From positions 248,001 through 312,000 of the forward strand of contig SAUG01000064.1 of NCBI GenBank assembly GCA_011316305.1: a stretch of DNA of 64,000 bases, written 5' to 3'. Shown piece by piece: positions 26,013-37,640 of the stretch; position 1 is the first letter of the stretch, and every line of letters begins with the position of its first letter. Origin of the DNA: Rusavskia elegans (Eukaryota > Ascomycota > Lecanoromycetes > Teloschistales > Teloschistaceae). The notes beneath the pieces are model-generated. The model saw only the letters and a list, made by a program, of their open reading frames with translations. It searched no databases and was not told where the DNA came from. A program made the position numbers and the translations under genes.

Positions 26013-27979
26013 ATGGCAAATATAACGGAGGCGATCCTTCAATTGGGCGCAGTACCGCAGTGTATTGTGCGCTGACTCCTCAGGTCTTTATCGGTACGAC
26101 ATCTCACTGACATAGACCAGTACCCAGCATATCAGACCATCGCTGCAGCTGGCTGTGGACTGGATCTCAAATGTATCTGCACGGACGATATGTTCTGGTT
26201 TACCCTTCAAGGCTTCTTTGCCAAAGGAGCATGTACTCCTTTGGAGGCGCAGGGTACGTCAATCAAAACGGCCTGCTCCGTACCAGTTCCTCAAGCTTCG
26301 TCTTTGCACTCGGGTCCCAGGCTCGGGAGAAGGCAAGAGCTGGTAAGAGCTGACAAAACCCCTACCAGACGCCATGGCCCACACTAGGAGTATCTGTACT
26401 GCAGCAGCACCTTACCTCGCCGAAAGTCTCGTCCCTAAAATCATCGGCTCTATAACAGTGCTGACCATCCTGGAGATCGTCGCTGTTGTCCTACGCTTTC
26501 TTGCACGGAGCCTTACCACCGCTTCACATGGTATCGACGACTGATTAATCCTATTTGCTTTGTTGAATTTCGGCAACGTTGAAAGCAACCACGCTTTGTG
26601 CTGACAAAACAATAGGTTTGGGAGTGTGGCTTGTCTACCATCCACTTCCTCGGTACGATGTGTCAAGCATCAAATCTTGCTTTACCTCCTGAATGATAAC
26701 CCTAGCTGTTCGTTACGGGAACGGTCGCCATATACTCATGCTTGACGCATCGGATACCGTCCCGTTTGGCAAGGTATGTTGAGCATCTTGGCCTCAATAT
26801 TCATCGGCTTACACTTCGTTCAGAACTACTTCGCGGCCGCCCTCTGCTTCATTACCTCCTGTGCGGCCCTTCTCTGTCTTGATTTTCTATTACCGGATCT
26901 TTTCCATTCGAAAAACCTTGATAAGCTGCATCGCTATCGGAATAGTTGAAATTGCCTGGTTTATTGCCTCAGTCGTTACTACCTTCCTTATCTGTCGACC
27001 ACTCGCATTTTGGTGGGATAAGTCAATACCCGGCGGTCGATGTATCGACTCCAGCATGATCGGCTTCTATGTTCTTGGTACGCCGGACAATGTTACTAAT
27101 CTGGCCATATTGATATTGCCAATCCCGTACTTGTGGAATCTACAAATGCAGACGCGGAGGAAATGGGCCATCACTATTATCTTTCTGCTTGGTAGCTAGT
27201 AAGTATCGTTCTTGTCGACTCCCCACTTCCTGTCAAGCTTACTTATGCCGTAACAATAGTGCGACTGTCGGGAGCGTTGTTCGGATCTCTTTATTACACG
27301 AAGCAAACGTTAACGATCCCTCCTGTAAGCCACACTCATCCCCTTCCCAGAAAGTCGTCGAGTCTTCAAACACGTACCCACAAGTCCTGAATTTATCCTC
27401 GAGACCTTCTTGAATCATCAAGTCAAGGAGTTCTGCGCACTTATACCTCCGCAGCATTCAGATCAGCCTCTTTGCACTCCAACGCATTATAGACCTCAAA
27501 CTCAGCTAACACTTGTACCTCCAGACACAGCCGTGGGCTCCGGCATCTGGCTAAACGTCGAACTAAGCATCGGTATCCTCTCGGCCAGCCTCCCCTTAAT
27601 ACGTCCCCCATTCTCTCGCGCCATCCCCTCCCAAATCCGCTCCCGGTTTTCCAAATCACGCCACACCGGCACCCAGCGCCTCCAAGACGTCGAAGGCGCC
27701 AACAGTGGCAAGATCTCCGACTCGCGAGCACCTCACAGCAAAGGTCTTTCCAATGGCGGGATCTATCAGGGAAAGAACAAACAGCAACCGCATAAAAACT
27801 GGTACAATGCCGGGCCGCATGTCACGAGCAAGAGGACTGGGAGGCACAGTGAGGAGGGGAGCGAGGAGGATATGGTACCGATGGGGAAGATTCACGTGAA
27901 GCATAATTTGGAATGGGAGCAGGAGCGGGGGCCCAGGAGTAGATTACAAGGGGGAGGGACGCCGGATACATTGAGATGA
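26013..27979 (+). pseudogene. CFEM/PTH11-type seven-helix receptor, broken
   Basis: Eight exons can be laid out: 26013-26061, 26116-26253, 26369-26577, 26616-26652, 26706-26773, 26824-27198, 27260-27324 and 27525-27979. The N-terminal part is a reduced CFEM domain (GCGLDLKCICTDD, then GACTPLEAQ, later SICT). It is followed by helix I (LVPKIIGSITVLTILEIVAV), the block GNGRHILMLDASD, and helices in 26861-27198 including VLIFYYRIFS and CRPLAFWW. Later come NVNDPSYTAVGSGIWLNVEL and a long hydrophilic tail. Two lesions stop translation. TGA at 26542-26544 stands where the conserved DDW tryptophan is expected, and a frameshift sits near 26861-26869 between FITSCAA and FSVLIFYYRIF. No signal peptide precedes the CFEM part, the first CFEM cysteine is lost at the proposed splice, and the 38-base fourth intron is doubtful. 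The family senses surface and host cues in fungi. Confidence 0.7.
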
Positions 27980-28910
27980 CTTATGGGGAATGTGAGAGTT
28001 TGCATATATAGGAAGGACGGCGGAGGAGTGTCGCGCTGGAGGCTAGGACCCCGGAGACATTGAAAATGGTCTGGTAGGGAAAATAGGGCGGTACGTATGT
28101 AAAAGACCAGGAATGGCTGTGGAGACCGGGCATGGCTGTGGATATTTGGGGCTAGGTAGCTCTGTATTTATATCGGGTAACATATATAATGCATCTGACC
28201 ACAAGGGTCGATTGGACAGCTCCGATCGATCAATGGCGTCTCCTTCACAGGTACTTCTTCGTCATCACAGCGCCGCCGATGCAGGATTTGACTCACGAAG
28301 TCTGTCTCCGGCTCTACTACTGACACTCTCGCAGCCGGGCTCGGACTTTCGACTATGTAAGATATTCGAAAGGGTATAGACGTTTTCAACTAAGCCACAC
28401 TCGTCTTAAACACGGTCGACTACTCTGATGCAACCCTCACATCTGCACAACAATAACCTGACATCGTCAATTTCGGGTAATAGCCTCATCTCACCGATCA
28501 CCTCATCCCCAGCGAAAGCGATACACTTCTTTACCCCAGAATTATATCAAATACCCTACAACTCACAGTCCTTTCCTTCCCCGACTAGCTCCCCTCCAAC
28601 GTACAATTGAACCAAAGGCTATCTTTCTGCAATCAATGTTCCAGTCATCAGCAACCAGAGTGAGCTCTCTTGTATACAACGGCCTGAGCGTCGACGCGCT
28701 TGGCGTTGGAAGTCTCAGCGCCTGGCGCAAGGTTTGCGGCCTAGAGAGCAGCGACTACGGCACTGACGTTGAGTATTGCCATGCTACTAACCTTCTCGAG
28801 CTCTAACGCGAGGTACGAGACATGTATAACAGATATCCAGTAACCTGAAGATCAATTGATGACAGGCAATCTGTCACCGTCTTATATCGCAAAATGTTTT
28901 CACTAAGAGT
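27980..28910. other. Intergenic, nothing identified
   Basis: Short frames only. Possibly the 3' flank of the receptor relic. Confidence 0.4.
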
Positions 28911-30180
28911 TCACTGAAATTCTTCGGTTCTTTTCGGTGCGTTTGCCTCGAGTTCCGATGACTTTGTAATCGAACGGTTAGCTTCTGCTTCTTGAGCTTC
29001 GGCGTTTCTATCCTCCGCGTTTTGCTGTTTTCTTCCTGGGTATAGACGGAGCACTTCTGGCCTTGAGTTTATAGGGCCCTCGGAGCTACCTCCAGTCTCC
29101 GTTGACGGAGATGTAATAGGAACAACGATGTCCTCCAGGTACATGAAGTCGCAAGCGATGGTCTGTTCGGTTGAAATGGTTGGGCTTGACGGTTTAAGAG
29201 AGAATTTATCATTGAGTTGATTTGCTGTTGTTGGAACGTTGTTCTGAATACCTTGTAGCAGATTGGTAACTACTATTCAGAAGTATTCTATCGATGAATT
29301 GAACTCGATCTTGGTCTCCTGGTCGTTAGGAGCGTCGATTGGAGTATTGATACTCCCACTCGATATGACAGCGGTCGCAGTAACGTCCAGGTCGCATTCA
29401 GCATCATCGGAATCCTTCCCCCATTCCTCGTATCCAGCAACGTGGTTGAGAGACAGACTGGCCTTATCTAGGCTTACAGCTCGAGCAACCCCTACAACAG
29501 CGAGCCAGACTCTCGTTTGCGTGCTCGAAAGCTTGCATCCGCTCACTAGTGGCATTCAAGGTCGCGGAGAGATGCTCCAGTGTGGCAGATTATCGTGTCA
29601 AGTCATCCAACATGGTGTCGGAGGTAGCGACGTGTCTCAAGACATTGGTGATATCGGCCACGAGGTTCTTCGCCATTTTCCGGTCATCGATGCTGAGCTC
29701 CTGACCAGTCTGAACGGCCGCACGACACACCCCCATTAGCTGCCGTACGGCAGCTTCGAAGGCCCGTGGCACCTGTCATAGTTAGCCTTGGGCTGATATA
29801 ATAGAGGGAGCTATACGGTTTTACAATCCGGCAAGCCTTTTCGGTCCTTCCTGCATTTGTTACACGTATTCCCCAAATGTCCTTCGTAGTATGCACGCCT
29901 TACTCCGGACTTCCGATTACGGTCTAGGAATCGCCGAATCTCGGATCGCCGCAGCGATCTCGCGAGCGTCTCCTGACTTGGCTGGAGATGGTATTTCATC
30001 TGCTGTAGCTCAAATTCACGCTCTTTCTTTGCTGCGCTTTTATTTCCTGCTAATAGGCCGCTTTATCCCTCGACGCCCTTTGAGTTTTCTCTTTCGCGGT
30101 CTTTTCTGCCCCTTTTTTCTTCTCTCGCTTTTATTTTTCCTCCTGTTCTCGGAGAAAGCGATTTCGATATTACCACTGGA
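28911..30180 (-). pseudogene. Cys-motif helical protein relic, copy 1
   Basis: On the minus strand a Lys/Glu-rich coil (30180-30010, with in-frame TAA and TAG and a frame slip) leads into a frame at 29999-29817 ending GNTCNKCRKDRKGLPDCKT. A 44-base intron (29816-29773) follows, then VPRAFEAAVRQLM and a helical region to about 29590. Beyond it decayed frames continue to 28911. The layout C-x2-C, a later C, then VPxxF followed by a helix resembles a short Cys motif seen in many fungal proteins of unknown role; that comparison is from memory. Copy 2 is at 35040-35600. Stops and frame slips make it a relic, probably carried by or captured in a mobile element. Confidence 0.5.
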
Positions 30181-31964
30181 AGACCTATCAAGCTAGCTAT
30201 GTATAACGTTTATATACCTGGCTTAACGAAGAGATTAATATATACAGTGCTCCTCTAGGTTCCCGTCTGTATCTCACAACTTGATCTTGGACGATTGGAC
30301 GTATACAGGCAGCTTAGCTTCTTTAAAAGGTCGGCAACGTCCCTTGCTGCTACTAGCTCTAGTACGCTTTAAGAAGCTCGTAACTGATAATGCTTGTAAA
30401 CCGATATAGCCCCACTGACTCTCTGGGCCAATGCCGTTCTTACTATCCGAACCAACGATGACCGGGTCCAGCTGGGACGTCCCTGGACAGCGAGGTAGAG
30501 GTAGTAACTAAGGGATCCTGTCCCTTGATATTGGCCAAGGTCATATAAGGTAAGAGAGGTAAAGATATATTGACCTACTAAGACTCATCCAAGGCTTTTT
30601 GCTTGATTACAATAGGAGCGCAAGCATCATAAAATGGGTTCTTTATATTGTTAGGAGCGAAGTACTGGCAAAGAACCTTTCCCCCTAGTTTCCACGTCTT
30701 CCGCAACCATCAATTCTTCCATATAACTCGCCCTAGTTGCACAACTTAAAGGGGTCGCATTGCGGCCTCTCATATTGTTTGAACGAAGAGTTTCTGTGCT
30801 ACACCGGAGTTCACTCTTTACTAGGATAATGGGTAATATATCTGTTAGACTCGCAAAAGCAGGAGGAGCCGGTGGTTGGTGGCAACTGTCTATAGGACGT
30901 AGGCCGCGTTCGTCTCTGATTCGAGAGATATTACCTTTCGACTTTTTTTTTGAGGCCAATGTTCGCCACTTCAACCATGCGGTACAGATCCTTATTGGTA
31001 TGCAGGATACTCTGGGGATGGAAGTGTTAAACTTTGGTATAATTCGGCTATAGAGCTGTATATACTGCCGACTCGCTAATGGAAAATTCCCCACGTGCGT
31101 AGGGTCCTTCTCCGCTGTACTTCTGGACTAGAAAATCTCTCAGGCCTTCATGGCGAATTTTTTCGGTAGGGGAGAATGGATTGTTAGACGAGCTCTGGTT
31201 ATATCATATACTCATCCATGACTACCGGTGATAGAGAGGCGTATAAAGGGCTATATACATTCCCTGCTTCAGCTTCGCCTTCGGCCTTACGTTTCTTAGC
31301 GACCGGAACCACCTCCCAACCTTTATCGATCATATCGTCTAATACCTCGCAGAAGCACCAACTCCTATGGCAAGGACAGGACCAAGTTCCACTACGCTGC
31401 ATCGAGCAATACCGTATTTCCGGACGCGATATCACCGCGTCTGCTCTGTACTTTGATATTATTCTCGAACCTTTCAAAGTGTTCCTCGGTATACCGAGCT
31501 TATTTGCTTAGAACTCATCGGAAAGCCTTTTTTCCATGAGCGACTACTCTGTCCCACCATTTTTTGTATCTCTTTGTACAGTGGATCGAACCCCTGGATT
31601 CCTGTCTTCCTCTCGTAGTCTGCGTCTCGCAGATACCTAATTTCGGACTGCGTAGACGGAAGCTTGCAAGGTTAAGCTATAAGCTATAGCTGCACCGTCT
31701 CGAGCACCTGTATCCGCCGGAGGGTTCGATTCTGGAACTATCATTGAGTAGACCACGGTTCTGGAGTTGGACAGTAGTGATAAGTCTTTCGAATTCCAAG
31801 ATAGAAGGTGACACCCGGAAGTGTGAGGAGGGTAGAACCTTGGGTTTGAGGTCGATGGCTTGCATTTCAACTTAATCACACTGCGCTGTAGTCCTCAGCC
31901 TCTGCCCAAATCATCCTACTCCACATTGTCCATTTCCTCATTGTCCATTTCCTCATTGTCCTAG
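30181..31964. other. Gene-poor decayed region
   Basis: Minus-strand frames at 30651-31094 and 31199-31477 are open. The second contains a Cys-rich run (CPCHRSWCFCEVLDDMIDKG) that may be part of a decayed mobile-element protein. No complete gene. At 31921-31955 a 15-base word (TTGTCCATTTCCTCA) is repeated. Confidence 0.35.
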
Positions 31965-32180
31965 TCAGCGTCAGCCGGATCGACAGTACAAAGGCCAGTC
32001 TGAGCGACAGGAAGAGGACCAGTCGGAGTGGCGAGAGAAAGTCCAGCTGGAACGATAGGAGCATGACCAGCTGGAGCGAGATGATGAGGGCTAGCTGAAG
32101 CAATCTAAGGACCGTGTATCGTCTCCTGTCAAGATGCCGAGAAAATGTCAGGCCGCTCTTAAATGTCTACTTCGCGTAAT
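31965..32180 (+). pseudogene. Coiled-coil relic with 24-base repeat
   Basis: Read on the plus strand, about four degenerate 24-base units encode eight-residue repeats close to DQLERDEE. The frame then runs through KMPRKCQAALKCLLRV to a TAA near 32192. Two TAG codons interrupt the repeats at positions expected to be Gln. It looks like the end of a mobile-element or structural protein frame decayed by C-to-T change. Confidence 0.45.
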
Positions 32181-33585
32181 GGATCCGACATAAATCTCGT
32201 ATTGCTAAACATATATGCCAGTATATCACTTCATGTAGTTCTCCCTTAGTTAGACGTCTAGCTTAGGGTCAAATTCGAGAGATCTGATATACGCACTTCC
32301 CTGCCCTTCGTCGGCTAATATTGCTATATCTTATATCACCCGAGCTAATTGTCCGGAGTTTTTTTCCAGTAGTCCTGAGCCTGGATCGGCGAGATGTACC
32401 ATTGGTGGCCCATACGTATCAAACTTGCGCTTCTCCTGGTAAGGTCCAGGCGTTCTATCACCCACCCAATAGGAGAGTGTTTTCCAGATAGGAGAAAAGC
32501 GAACCGTTCCTTATACTTTCGACGTGAATTGAGACTGCGGCCCGATCCAGAGCGATCCTCAGAGCTAGTATAGTGAGCAACGTTGGGTCGGATGTATAGT
32601 GTTTTAGGACTGCTCGCCTGGGTCAATGGTGCTGGCTGAGGATAGACATCTTAGAAATTTGAAGTCTTTACGGCAGATATTTGCCAGTCGATAGAGGGTG
32701 TTCTTGATAATACATCGCCCGATTGATTTTACAGTGATGGATAAGTAGATCAATATCTGAGAGAAGTGTATCATGAATATTCTGGTCAAGTTAGTATAGC
32801 TAGTAGACTCTTGAAACTTTGCACAGCTGTCCACTTCAGTCCATATACCAATCAAGTATATCTAGCGGTTCAGAAAAACCTCGATCCTGTAGAGTATATT
32901 GATGGTGTTTGAAAGGGTGGATGCTTCAACAGAACGCCTAAAATATCTGACACGCAGCAACTCTGCCGCCACACTAGCCCAATTGGAGTCTTAAAAGCTC
33001 CTTATGACTGTCTCATTGGGTATTCTGTTATTGAGTAGAAAGTAGAGATCCTTCTCTATAGTGTACATTGGCCGCCTTTCGACACTTGTAGATAACGAGG
33101 GACCATGCACTAGGACCATTCATGGCGCTGCTGAGCTCACCGCCACAGAGTATGTCAATAGCTCTTGGTCAATTTGGAACAATAGGCTCTCAGTTGCCAT
33201 CATATTCTACTCACCGATATACCTATCGTTTCGAAAGCACGGAAAGTGAGGAGAGTATTTGCAAAAAGCGCAAGTAGTTGCATGATGTTTCTATCTGTAG
33301 TTTTTGTCAGCCAGTGTTCTTGCGGATTAGATTCTTCATATCGTCACTACGACTTCGATGATGGGTCGGTCGGCCGGCATTGATGCCGGCGTTATTGCTT
33401 TAGGTGTCTACTGTCAGCGTGTTTAGGAAAGCTAATAAGTCATGTTGATGTTGGGATTTGTTCTTGACAGCCTGGGCCATCTGACTCATTCGCAACAGGA
33501 TATTGATATTATTCGATGACGACATGACTTTACTACTGTGAGTGACACTGCAGGTATTGGGTGTGATAAGACTAGCGTACCGTTC
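32181..33585. other. Gene-poor decayed region
   Basis: Only short frames without recognised motifs (32345-32626 minus, 32604-32855 minus, 33061-33249 plus). Confidence 0.4.
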
Positions 33586-33588
33586 GAC

Positions 33589-33654
33589 GACGACAAGATG
33601 TACTGACTGACGACAAGATGTACTGACTGACGACAAGATATACTGACTGACGAC
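33589..33654 (+). repeat. 20-base tandem repeat
   Basis: TACTGACTGACGACAAGATG is repeated head to tail about three times with one or two mismatches. No gene overlaps it convincingly. Confidence 0.85.
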
Positions 33655-35039
33655 TACAAATGTATCATGAATGACGGTGGTGCGCAGTTGATGATGGAGC
33701 AGGGAAAAGGATAAGTGCAGTCGTGGATGATGATAAATGTGAGGTTGAAAAAATGGGAATCCGTGAAATTCAATACCCAAGCCGAACATAAGCGAGGTTG
33801 GCTCAGTGCAGTCCCTCCTTCACCCATTCGTAAACACCGGTATCTGACATTCAGAGCGCAGCTGTTTCTTTACAGTAGAGCTCTTCTAAGGCATCTCATC
33901 AGAATAGGCCCGTTGGCGTCAATGTGGACGTGTGGGGAGCTCCGACGTGAACGAGCTCAGCACTGAGGCTGCATGGAGGGACCGTACAAAGTCCCCGCCC
34001 TGAATTTTGACTCCAAATTCAACGACTGAGATGACTCTAATTGGACCAAACAACATTCCGTTCGCAGATCAGAGAATGTTGTTTTTCCGTACATGTGGGA
34101 GGCTGAAGCCGCCCACTGGGTCCTCTTCGGTAAAGGCACTCTTACGGGCAATCTATAGTTGTGGTCAAGGAAATTTGTCGAGCCCGAAGGTTGTAATTGT
34201 CCGAAGATTTCTGTTCGGCTCCAAGGTACGGGGCACATTGTTCGGTTTTCGAGGGGGTTCGGTTATATTAGGCCAGTTATCCATCTCATTCTTTTCTGAG
34301 ATTTCTTTATCTGCTTTCCACATGTACCCTCTGTTGCTCTGCCCGTCTATCACAATACTGCGAGATACTCAGCTGAAGGCTCGAAGGAATGGTAGACGAG
34401 TGGAAGTCCGTTGAAAAGGGCCGACTGAATATAGTGCTGCTTGTTCACCTTGCAGTTATAGTCGCGACGGCATTATCGGAATCAACCATCCCGTTGCATC
34501 GGTGATATCTTTGACAGGCTTTCGATGCTGGCTTGAGATAGTTATGATGGCTTCTTGCCGGAGGGCGTGATGCAGCTAATTGCTATCCTTCCGGGATAGG
34601 CGTTCCAAAGATCGCAGCATTGCCGCAGAATTATCTTCTGAACGCTACCAGAGGGTCACAATAAGAAACCATTTCAGGGTCCTTAGGCGCTCTGCATGTT
34701 GTAGGTCGCTAGAAAGATCTTGATAGGACGGAGATCACGACCGGCTCTTCCTCATGGGAGTCAAGTCCTTTCTGATGTTTAATTCTTTTCACGTCTTCGC
34801 TCAAAGCTTTGTTTATTGGAGACAAAGCCCCTTCCTCCTGATCAATGACTGTTTCATCCATTTCCCAACTCCTGCTTTGACTTGGGTGTTGGTTTCCGCT
34901 ACAGACTTCCAGCTTCCTTCCTCGTTGTCCTGGACAATCTTCCGTTGTTTGTACATGATCAAGTCATTCACATGGAACTTGCCTTTCGATTTCCCGGAAT
35001 GGGGGTCCTTCAGCCAGACTGATCTTGCGTTCGGATATC
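33655..35039. other. Gene-poor decayed region
   Basis: Nothing firm. The minus strand between 34760 and 35040 carries helical-looking fragments that probably belong to the Cys-motif relic copy 2, in several frames. Confidence 0.35.
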
Positions 35040-35600
35040 TTCATGATTTGGTAGGATATAGCTCCTCGGAGCGTTCATTGATGGTGCTAGCCCCAATTAG
35101 AGACGCGTTCGACTGTCTTGCTGGATACCCCTGCCGTATCCTCGGGCTCATGAGCTGCCTCAAGGCAACTTCAAACTCTCGTGGAACCTGTTATGATTAG
35201 CCAGGAGCGGATCCAATAGAGGGAGCTATACAGTCTTACAGACACCCAGGCCCTTCTTATCCTTCCTACACTTGGTACAAGTGTTCGTAAGATAGCCTTT
35301 TCCATATTCGTACACAGGGCGAAGGCGCTCAATACTACCCTTCTCGTTAGTGGCTGTTCCCAGGCAACGTATATATGGAAGAGCAGACATTCGTACACGA
35401 GTTACTGTTGTAACAGCCGAACAAGCTCCACACGGCTGCAGCGTTGGTGGCCATAGATTCTCCACATCATCTTCTGGTAGTCCCAAAAGGGGAACGAACG
35501 GAAGAGAACTCGAATGTTCACTGATCTCTGGGTATGCTGGAAGACAACTTGCCGGGAGGGATCGCATCCAACTTGACGTATCTGTCTGCTTCAACCACTA
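35040..35600 (-). pseudogene. Cys-motif helical protein relic, copy 2
   Basis: A long minus-strand frame (35594-35232) ends GYLTNTCTKCRKDKKGLGVC then KT. A 44-base intron (35231-35188) and an exon beginning VPREFEVALRQLMSPRIRQG follow. Both the splice position and the intron length equal those of copy 1 at 29817-29772, and the intron starts share GTATAGCTCCCTCTATT. The first exon has no ATG in its open stretch and the second stops near 35040, so this copy is also incomplete. Function unknown. Confidence 0.5.
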
Positions 35601-37455
35601 GATCCAGGTGTTTCACTCCACGTTTGTTTTCTGTTGGCCACGCTGCAAGCTATACGGCGGTAATCCCTTGAACTTGACTCTTCCTTAAGGATCTTACGGA
35701 GCAGTATGGGCCCAAGGTCGACTGCCCACTTCCCAAGGAAAGTAAGTAGAACGCAGCATTTCAATCTGCGTAAAGAAAGATCAGATGTATCATATGGTCG
35801 AAACCAGTTCCGAGCCCGTATAACAATCGTATAGACAGTAAAAGTATTCCCCTCTCCCCAATAGTTGTTGGTTGCCGTTACTCTTCACCTTCGTATCCGC
35901 TCGATGGGAGAAATAGGCAATAGCAATATCCAAGGCGCTGGATTTCGCTCGCTTGACTTGGGCTTTTAGGCTTGTCACGTTCTTGTCTCAGCTGATCCTC
36001 CGTGGTCTTCAGTGGTTCCTTGATGACCCTTGTAGAACACCTGCGAGGTCATAGACTACAGATCTGCTCTTCGTACTCTTATTGCCCCTAGGACTCCTTT
36101 CATTTAGGAAAGCCACGTCGAGGCACCAGCAGCCACATCAGTACAACGGCTGGCTTGCAGGTCACGTTGAAAAACTCATAGTGGTCTTACTGTTGTATTC
36201 GTACCAGCTAGATGTCTCCGCTATACTTCAAGCTATCTTGACGATTATACTCTTGCAGCGATGACTTGCTCAATTGATCTTATGAGTTTATCGAGGATCT
36301 CGCCATTCCTTATCATACTCTGGGTCGGACCTCCGGCATGCTTTGTTTTTTTCGCATACTTAGTTTTCCAACCCGCGGCTGCGATCTTATTATTTTTTTT
36401 TTTCCCCCGCTGAACCTCCTCAATCTGCGCGGCTGTGATGTCCAATACTTCATTGGCGCAGATTCGCTCAGGCAGAGGATCGTGATGGTTCTGGCCGTCG
36501 TAGTCGAGATCTGCAATATTCCAGACTGGTATTTTCCTCATCCCGTAGTCGTCGATGCGAGGCCTACAGTTTATGGCAGAAAATTAGCGGTGACCCACTA
36601 TCCTTTCAGAGAGACGGGAATCTTTGGATTTCTTTTGAATACCAAGCCGAATACTCGCGTGGAGATTGGAAAACTTGGCCCCTTTGCCTGGATCTTCGAG
36701 CCATGGCACGTCAGGTAAGAGGGCCGTTCTACCTTCCGAAATGTAGCTGTCTATCAAGACAATCGCACTCTTCCACTACCAGTTAGTTGTCAGCTTTCTG
36801 CGAGTCTCCGCTACGGTAAGTAGGAGATCTCCAAATCATGGTACTCGTCCCCAATTGTGCTTTCTTCAAGTCCAGGAGAGGATAGGCTGCATAATCGTCG
36901 AATTCTGCTGAAATGCCGATCCCTTTCGTCGCATGTAAGCGTTCTTCGAGCCCTCTGGCACAGGCCTGCTCCAAAACTCAGATCGTTGTTGCTTGGACAA
37001 GTTGCAAAGAGCGAATGTGGAAATAGCAACGAAGTAACGTTCCTTTGCCAGTGCTTTTCCCACACTCTAATAGTTTAACGCTGGTTTCCAACAAGATTGG
37101 GATCACCATCTTGTCGGGCCTGGTGAGGAAACAATTGGTGACGCCTGTCCAAGCTGACATCTGCAGGTTGTCGGGCATGATACCAATGTTCCCTCCACTT
37201 CGTAGCATCGCAGCCAACTCAGAGAATTTTGAGAAAGCGTTCCATTCTAAAGTATGGGTCTTAAGCGGCTTGTTTTGCCTGGAGTGACAATCAGTCTATG
37301 CCGGTTGCTTAACATTGGGCTGTATTCAGAATGGTATTGTTGTCGAAAAATGAGGACTGGGCAAGTGGATTGTGACCGACGTCCTCGAAAAGGCAAAGAT
37401 ACAGAAATAATAAACAATAGAGCCAGAAAACATGTTTGGTATATTCGGCTGCTTA
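35601..37455. other. Gene-poor decayed region
   Basis: The most gene-like frame is 36245-36541 on the minus strand (98 codons from an ATG, charged, with a Lys-rich middle). I do not recognise it. No other feature is supported. Confidence 0.35.
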
Positions 37456-37459
37456 TAGA

Positions 37460-37640
37460 GCAGCGGCGTCTTTAATAGCTTATAAAGCAGCCGTATCCTC
37501 TACTACTTACAAGGTAGCAGCGTCCTTCGCCGCTTATAAAGTAGCGGTATCTTCGATGGTTTACCGGATGGCGGTGCTCTTTACCGTTTTAAAAGCAGCG
37601 ACGTCTTAGACTACTTTAAAGGCCGAGGCGTCTTTGATAG
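37460..37640 (-). repeat. 27-base coding minisatellite, copy B
   Basis: About 6.7 imperfect 27-base units related to those at 13160-13335. On the minus strand each gives a nine-residue unit near L-x-AIEDAAT. Several units carry TAA where copy A keeps CAA, so this array is more decayed. It probably represents the same repetitive protein as copy A. Confidence 0.65.

Noticed and set aside
31690..31760. GGTTCGATTC, like the B box of a tRNA gene
   Set aside because: No matching A box and no cloverleaf can be folded around it.
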